A DNA stretch of 64,000 bases from Megascapheus bottae (Eukaryota > Chordata > Mammalia > Rodentia > Geomyidae), in contig JANJXV010000004.1 in the NCBI GenBank assembly GCA_024803745.1, positions 42,341,358 to 42,405,357 on the forward strand, written 5' to 3'. The notes under the pieces were generated by a model, which was given only the letters and a program-made list of their open reading frames with translations, had not been told where the DNA came from and made no database searches. Positions 60,052-64,000 of this stretch are shown in pieces (positions within the stretch are counted from its first letter, which is position 1; every line of letters begins with the position of its first letter). A program made the position numbers and the translations under genes.

Positions 60052-61892
60052 CGAGAGAGAGATCCAGCAGAAGTAGCTGCCATCTCTCTGTTTTGTGACT
60101 TCATGATTTTTTTAAAGAGCTTGCTGTGTGCTAAACAGTGTGTTGTTTTCTTGAATTATTTAAGACTGTATCTCTTGCTCACTTTTATGTTTTCAGTGTC
60201 TGGCACATTATCTTACAAATAGTAGGCCTTGAGTAAATAGGTACTGAATAGATGAAATACTAAACACAGAAATTATTAAGTGGAAATATTGAACTAATGA
60301 TGAGCAAAGTTTTTGATATTCTATAGTTTTCAATTCCTTCACTTCATTAAATGCTAAACATTTATTAAATCCTTCTTATGTGAGATAAGGTGTACAAAAC
60401 TCTGAGGACCTAGCTCAACAATTTTCAGTCCCTAGACTTAATAAACTCAACTTATTTCTGGCACATGCCAATATTAATTGGTAAATTTCAAAATTAATTA
60501 AAATCTTCTAGTTTGTTTAAGGCTCTGGCTATTATACAAGTTCATCAGTATAGTGTTTGTAATGCATACTTTTTAATGATTCCAAACTGAAGCTGTTGTG
60601 GAGACAATAGTCTAAGCATTACTGTGTTCTTCTAGAAGATAAATAAAAGCAATATTGTTCTAATTTTATACTTGATTTCAGCCAAACAAGTAAAAAGTGT
60701 ATTTAGTTTTGTGGAAATAAGATAATCTTAAAATAAGGAGAAAGGGAAGAAAAAGGGAACTATTCATTAATATTCTTTCACAATTTTATTTTAGTGCCTA
60801 GGTGTTGTATTGGGCATTTGGCATGTTATCTCTAATTATCAAAACAACTTGCAAGGTAAGAGTTATTGTTTCAGTTTTACATGTTAAGACTGTCTTAGGA
60901 AGGATATTTACCTTGCTCATGCCATACATCCTAGTAGGTGGTGAACACGGAACACTCACAAAAAAGTTTGGCTTCAAAAGCTTTGCATTTCATCCATCAG
61001 TGCTATCTGTTATAATCACATGACTAAGCATGCTTTAAATGATTTAAAGTTTTTTTAAAAAAATATCCTTAATTTCTGAGAAATCATGAAATAATTCATT
61101 AAACTTTAATTTTATTATAGTAGAGGTGCAGCAAGCAGTTAGAATGCCTAAAGCCTGACATCCTGGAGAAGATCCCCTCATAATGAGAGCTGGGAAAATT
61201 GTTGCCTGTGGCATTCAGTCTAACCTAGCAGAAATGCTAGGACCTGGATCTCCTTCCAGCAGTTGCTTTCATGTCAGCTGGAAACAAGTGTTGGATTCCC
61301 CTGATTAGCCAGAGGATGCAGGCGTGGGATTTCCCCAGAGAGATCTAGAACCTGGCTGAGGGACCCTCAGCATCGTCAAGACCCAGGCCTGTAGTCACCT
61401 TTGAGAAAGAGGTCGCTAGAATTAGTTCTGAATCTCCACAATGTGCAGAGCCAGGGTCTGGGAGAACCAGCACAGAGGAAATGAGCTCAGAGTCTCCCCA
61501 GCAGCATCTGCAGTGGTGCCCAGGATCTCCACAGCCTTACCTGGGTCAGCAAGTACCTGGCATTGAGCTCTTGTAGCTACTACCCCATCTGGCACCCAGG
61601 TAACCACTTGTGGAGTACCAACAAGAACCTAACAAGCCATTTGTGGCTGCCAAGATAAGGGACAGCATGGTAGTGAAAAGAGAGCCCTGCTATTGCTTGG
61701 GTGCAAAAAAGGGATGAACAAATTAAGGTTGGGCTTCAGAGATAGCTAAGGAAGCCCTTTTGTTGACTAGGAGGAGAGAAAGAGGATTCAGTAGCTGGAT
61801 CAAGGAAAGAGGCATTGGCTCAAATCACCAAGAATGAAGAGGCAGAGTAATTAGTCCCAGCTCACAGTGTTATATGGGAATTAAATCTCTGA
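59291..61892. other. Interval between the two LTR-like copies
   Basis: 2.6 kb. The parts at 59300-59760 and 61110-61890 are richer in G+C than the AT-rich middle. No retroviral reading frame is recognisable on either strand. It may be a decayed or deleted internal region, or unrelated DNA. Confidence 0.4.
59904..60062. repeat. (GA)n/(GGGA)n microsatellite
   Basis: About 160 bp of almost pure purine on the plus strand: GA units, (GGGA)n near 59940-59965, a G8 run near 59980, then an uninterrupted (GA)n near 60000-60040. Confidence 0.95.
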
Positions 61893-62680
61893 AATATACA
61901 GAGAAACTTCATTTTGAGAGGTTGAATTGGGAGTCTTATTAGAAAGCCAGTGACTCCAGGTTGATTCCTGTCTATAACAAACTCAGAGACTCAAATGCAC
62001 TTAATACTCTTAGAAAACTGAGCCAGAAGTGTAGTAAAGCAAAGAAAGAGCAGAAAAACAATCCCAACAAATCTGGTTAACTTTTTTCTTTCCCTTTGGC
62101 AGCCATGGGGCTCGAACTCGGGATTTGGGCACTGTACCTATGCTCTTCAGCTCAAGGCTAGCACTCTACCACTCGAGCTACAGCACAACTTCCAGTTTTC
62201 TGCTGGTTAGTTGGAGATGAGACTCACAGACTTTCATGCCCGGGCTGGTTTTGAACCAAGATCCTCAGATCTCAGCCTCCTGAGTAGCTAGAATTGCAGG
62301 CATGAGTCACCAGCATCTGATCAAATCTGGTTAACTTTAATGGAGAGCTGAAGAGGGATGGAGAGCTGAAGAGGATAGTCAGGAGATATCAGACATGATG
62401 CAAAACACCATCTGAACTCATCAGGGCCTAATTGGGGTCATGGCCACAGGGCAGGGTCACAAGGAGCTCGAGTTTTGTGATATGGCGCTCAGGAGCTCAC
62501 TCATGGAATGGCAGGTCTAGTAATCTATTGTCCAAATCCATACTCCTGCTTCTAGAAATTCCACCATACCCTTTGCTTGGGGGTGGGACTTCACCTTCAT
62601 CCATTGAGAAGACAAGATGGCCCCCATTTAAACCCAATTCTCTATTCTCCACCACGTTGCCAAGGTAATGTCAGTTAAAG
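61893..62680 (-). repeat. LTR-like dispersed repeat, copy 2, split by a SINE
   Basis: Same family as 58745-59290. Without the inserted SINE (with its extra target copy) it is also about 545 bp. On the minus strand it can be bounded as TGACATTACC...TATATTTCA, that is TG...CA as expected of an LTR. The AATAAA seen in copy 1 reads CTAATAAGA here. An 18-bp local duplication (GATGGAGAGCTGAAGAGG) lies at about 62340-62375. Confidence 0.5.
62078..62338 (-). mobile_element. SINE-B, recent, perfect 17-bp TSD
   Basis: Antisense, complete, body 62095-62321. The minus strand starts GATGCTGGTGACTCATGCCT, has GGTTCAAAACCAGCCCGGGC in the B1-like head and ends in a purine-rich tail. The target duplication CAAATCTGGTTAACTTT is exact at 62078-62094 and 62322-62338. 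Best-preserved SINE-B in the window. Confidence 0.93.
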
Positions 62681-62689
62681 CCAGTATTC

Positions 62690-64000
62690 TTATTTCAACA
62701 ACTGCAGTTAGAAAATTGTGCCCTTTTCTGTGGCTTGCTGACTCAGGCCAAGAGGTTTATACATAATAGGGCTCAGAGACTGCCTCACTACAGGCTGCAT
62801 AGGGATAGATGACAGACTCAGGTGGAGAATTACCCATCCTTTAACCTCCATAGGGAAATCAGTCTGGAACTGACATGTATTCATTCCTTGATGGCTAGCT
62901 AGATGTAACCATTTACATCAGTTAAAATTTAATTAAATTTTTTTTAAAAAGTCATAGCCAAACCAAAAAAATCAGGAAAACATAGATCACATAAAATTAC
63001 CCAGTCCTTACTAAATTCCAAACAGCTAAAAAAATGTAGAAATTAAATGAATATTTCACAACATAACAGCCCATATAAAAAATATCGTAAAGCACATACA
63101 TTTTCCAAGCAAGGAATAGATGGGTACCTTGCTTTTTATTTGGGTTCTGCTTATTCAACTCACATACTTTTAAATAATTTATCTCCAGTTTCTAAAAATA
63201 TGGCCTTTATTCTTTAGTCTTAATCCTGTTTTTCATTCATAGGAAAGTGATATTTTTATGGGCCACTGAAGCTTATATACCATTGAGTGACATTTAGATA
63301 CTATAGTTATTTCCATGTGAAGAGAATTAATCGCTTCAGGAAGGCATCTCAGATTCTTCCTTTTGTTCTGGGCCCATCATTTAAAAGCTCCAATCCATTT
63401 CCTTCCAAAAGAGCACACCCTTCCAAAGTATTTCCAAAATTAATTGGGAGCATTTCTCATTAAGAACCAACGTGATATTTCATTTACTGGGATAGTCAAC
63501 CAACATGTTTTTATGCTTTAACTTAATGTTTATAAGAAATAAATGTACTTGACTCATAAAATAATGAAAATATTGAGTATAACATTGTATGAGAAAGCCA
63601 TTAAATTTTTGGACATATGGCAAATGAGAAATATACAATATCATAGTCATGAGAAGTGGGCTAGAACTCATATAGATTCAATTGAAATAGTTTTAGGGAT
63701 TAAGTAGCTCAGGTTGATGCTGTATAAACATTTATTCTACTTTATTTTTTCATTGTTTAATTTTCAGTCCTGGACTGGAGATCTCTTTCCTTTCTCTTTT
63801 CTTCAGTAAAACTCTGACTTTCTTCAGGCAATGGTATCCAAGCTGGGTACCATCTTTCTTCCTCTGTCATTCTCTTTTCTTCTCTCCTCCCCTCCCTCTT
63901 TGCTCTCTCTGCAACAATGCAGCCATTATGGATGGTGAAACTGAAAGAATATTAACAATCCTGGGAATGGTTCGGATATTTTCCCCCCAGAATTTTAAGG
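62690..64000. other. No recognised feature
   Basis: AT-rich DNA to the window edge, with a short CT-rich stretch near 63868-63910. No gene or repeat recognised. Confidence 0.45.

Noticed and set aside
59889..60104. Ser/Leu repeat ORF
   Set aside because: Translation of the (GA)n tract at 59904-60062.
1..64000. CRISPR arrays, operons, prophage or bacterial defence systems
   Set aside because: None seen. All direct repeats are microsatellites, retrotransposon copies or target-site duplications, and the sequence is mammalian.

Overview
This is mammalian nuclear DNA, AT-rich and almost entirely intergenic or intronic. I found no intact protein-coding gene, no functional tRNA or rRNA gene, no CRISPR array and no prokaryotic feature. 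The repeats point to a rodent. One abundant SINE (called SINE-A here) has a left half like the rodent ID/tRNA-Ala SINE (clear A and B boxes) and a right half that matches, from memory, the Geo monomer of the IDL-Geo SINE. IDL-Geo is described only from the superfamily Geomyoidea (kangaroo rats, pocket mice, pocket gophers). A second SINE (SINE-B) has a 7SL/B1-like head joined to the same right half. I therefore infer a geomyoid rodent; the species is not determinable here.

The window is a layered deposit of retrotransposons. L1-A (arbitrary label) has a 3' UTR ending in a tail like AATAAAAATATATG. It occurs at 2065-4288, 8110-9457, 10191-11091 (5' inverted), 17389-18084, 19246-19604, 24932-25219, 25573-26507, 33150-40525 (full length, with 5' UTR, ORF1 and ORF2) and 37002-37240 (nested). 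Older relatives lie at 30280-30830, 44768-45700 and 51790-52398. L1-B is a second lineage with a different ORF2 and 3' UTR, at 13817-17388 and 53950-55895. Much older mammalian L1 debris lies at 7085-7960, 19712-20400 and 52400-53170. An LTR-like repeat about 545 bp long occurs twice near the right end, at 58745-59290 and 61893-62680.

SINEs punctuate these layers, and many have readable target-site duplications that give the order of insertion. Microsatellites include a long GAA tract at 22651, GACA/GA tracts at 21793 and 59904, and (TA)n inside an L1 reading frame at 14268. Stretches without a call (for example 26510-29305, 41600-44765, 45705-49965, 55900-58740, 62690-64000) look like unique or heavily decayed DNA with only chance-length ORFs.

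The most interesting points are the full-length L1 with a YY1-like site at its extreme 5' end; a 107-bp segment shared between 8023 and 19605 that carries an L1 junction with it; two opposite-facing L1-A copies that share three deletions; two L1s with twin-priming inversions; and one SINE right half coupled to two unrelated heads. None of these amounts to a new biological system. They are records of retrotransposition.
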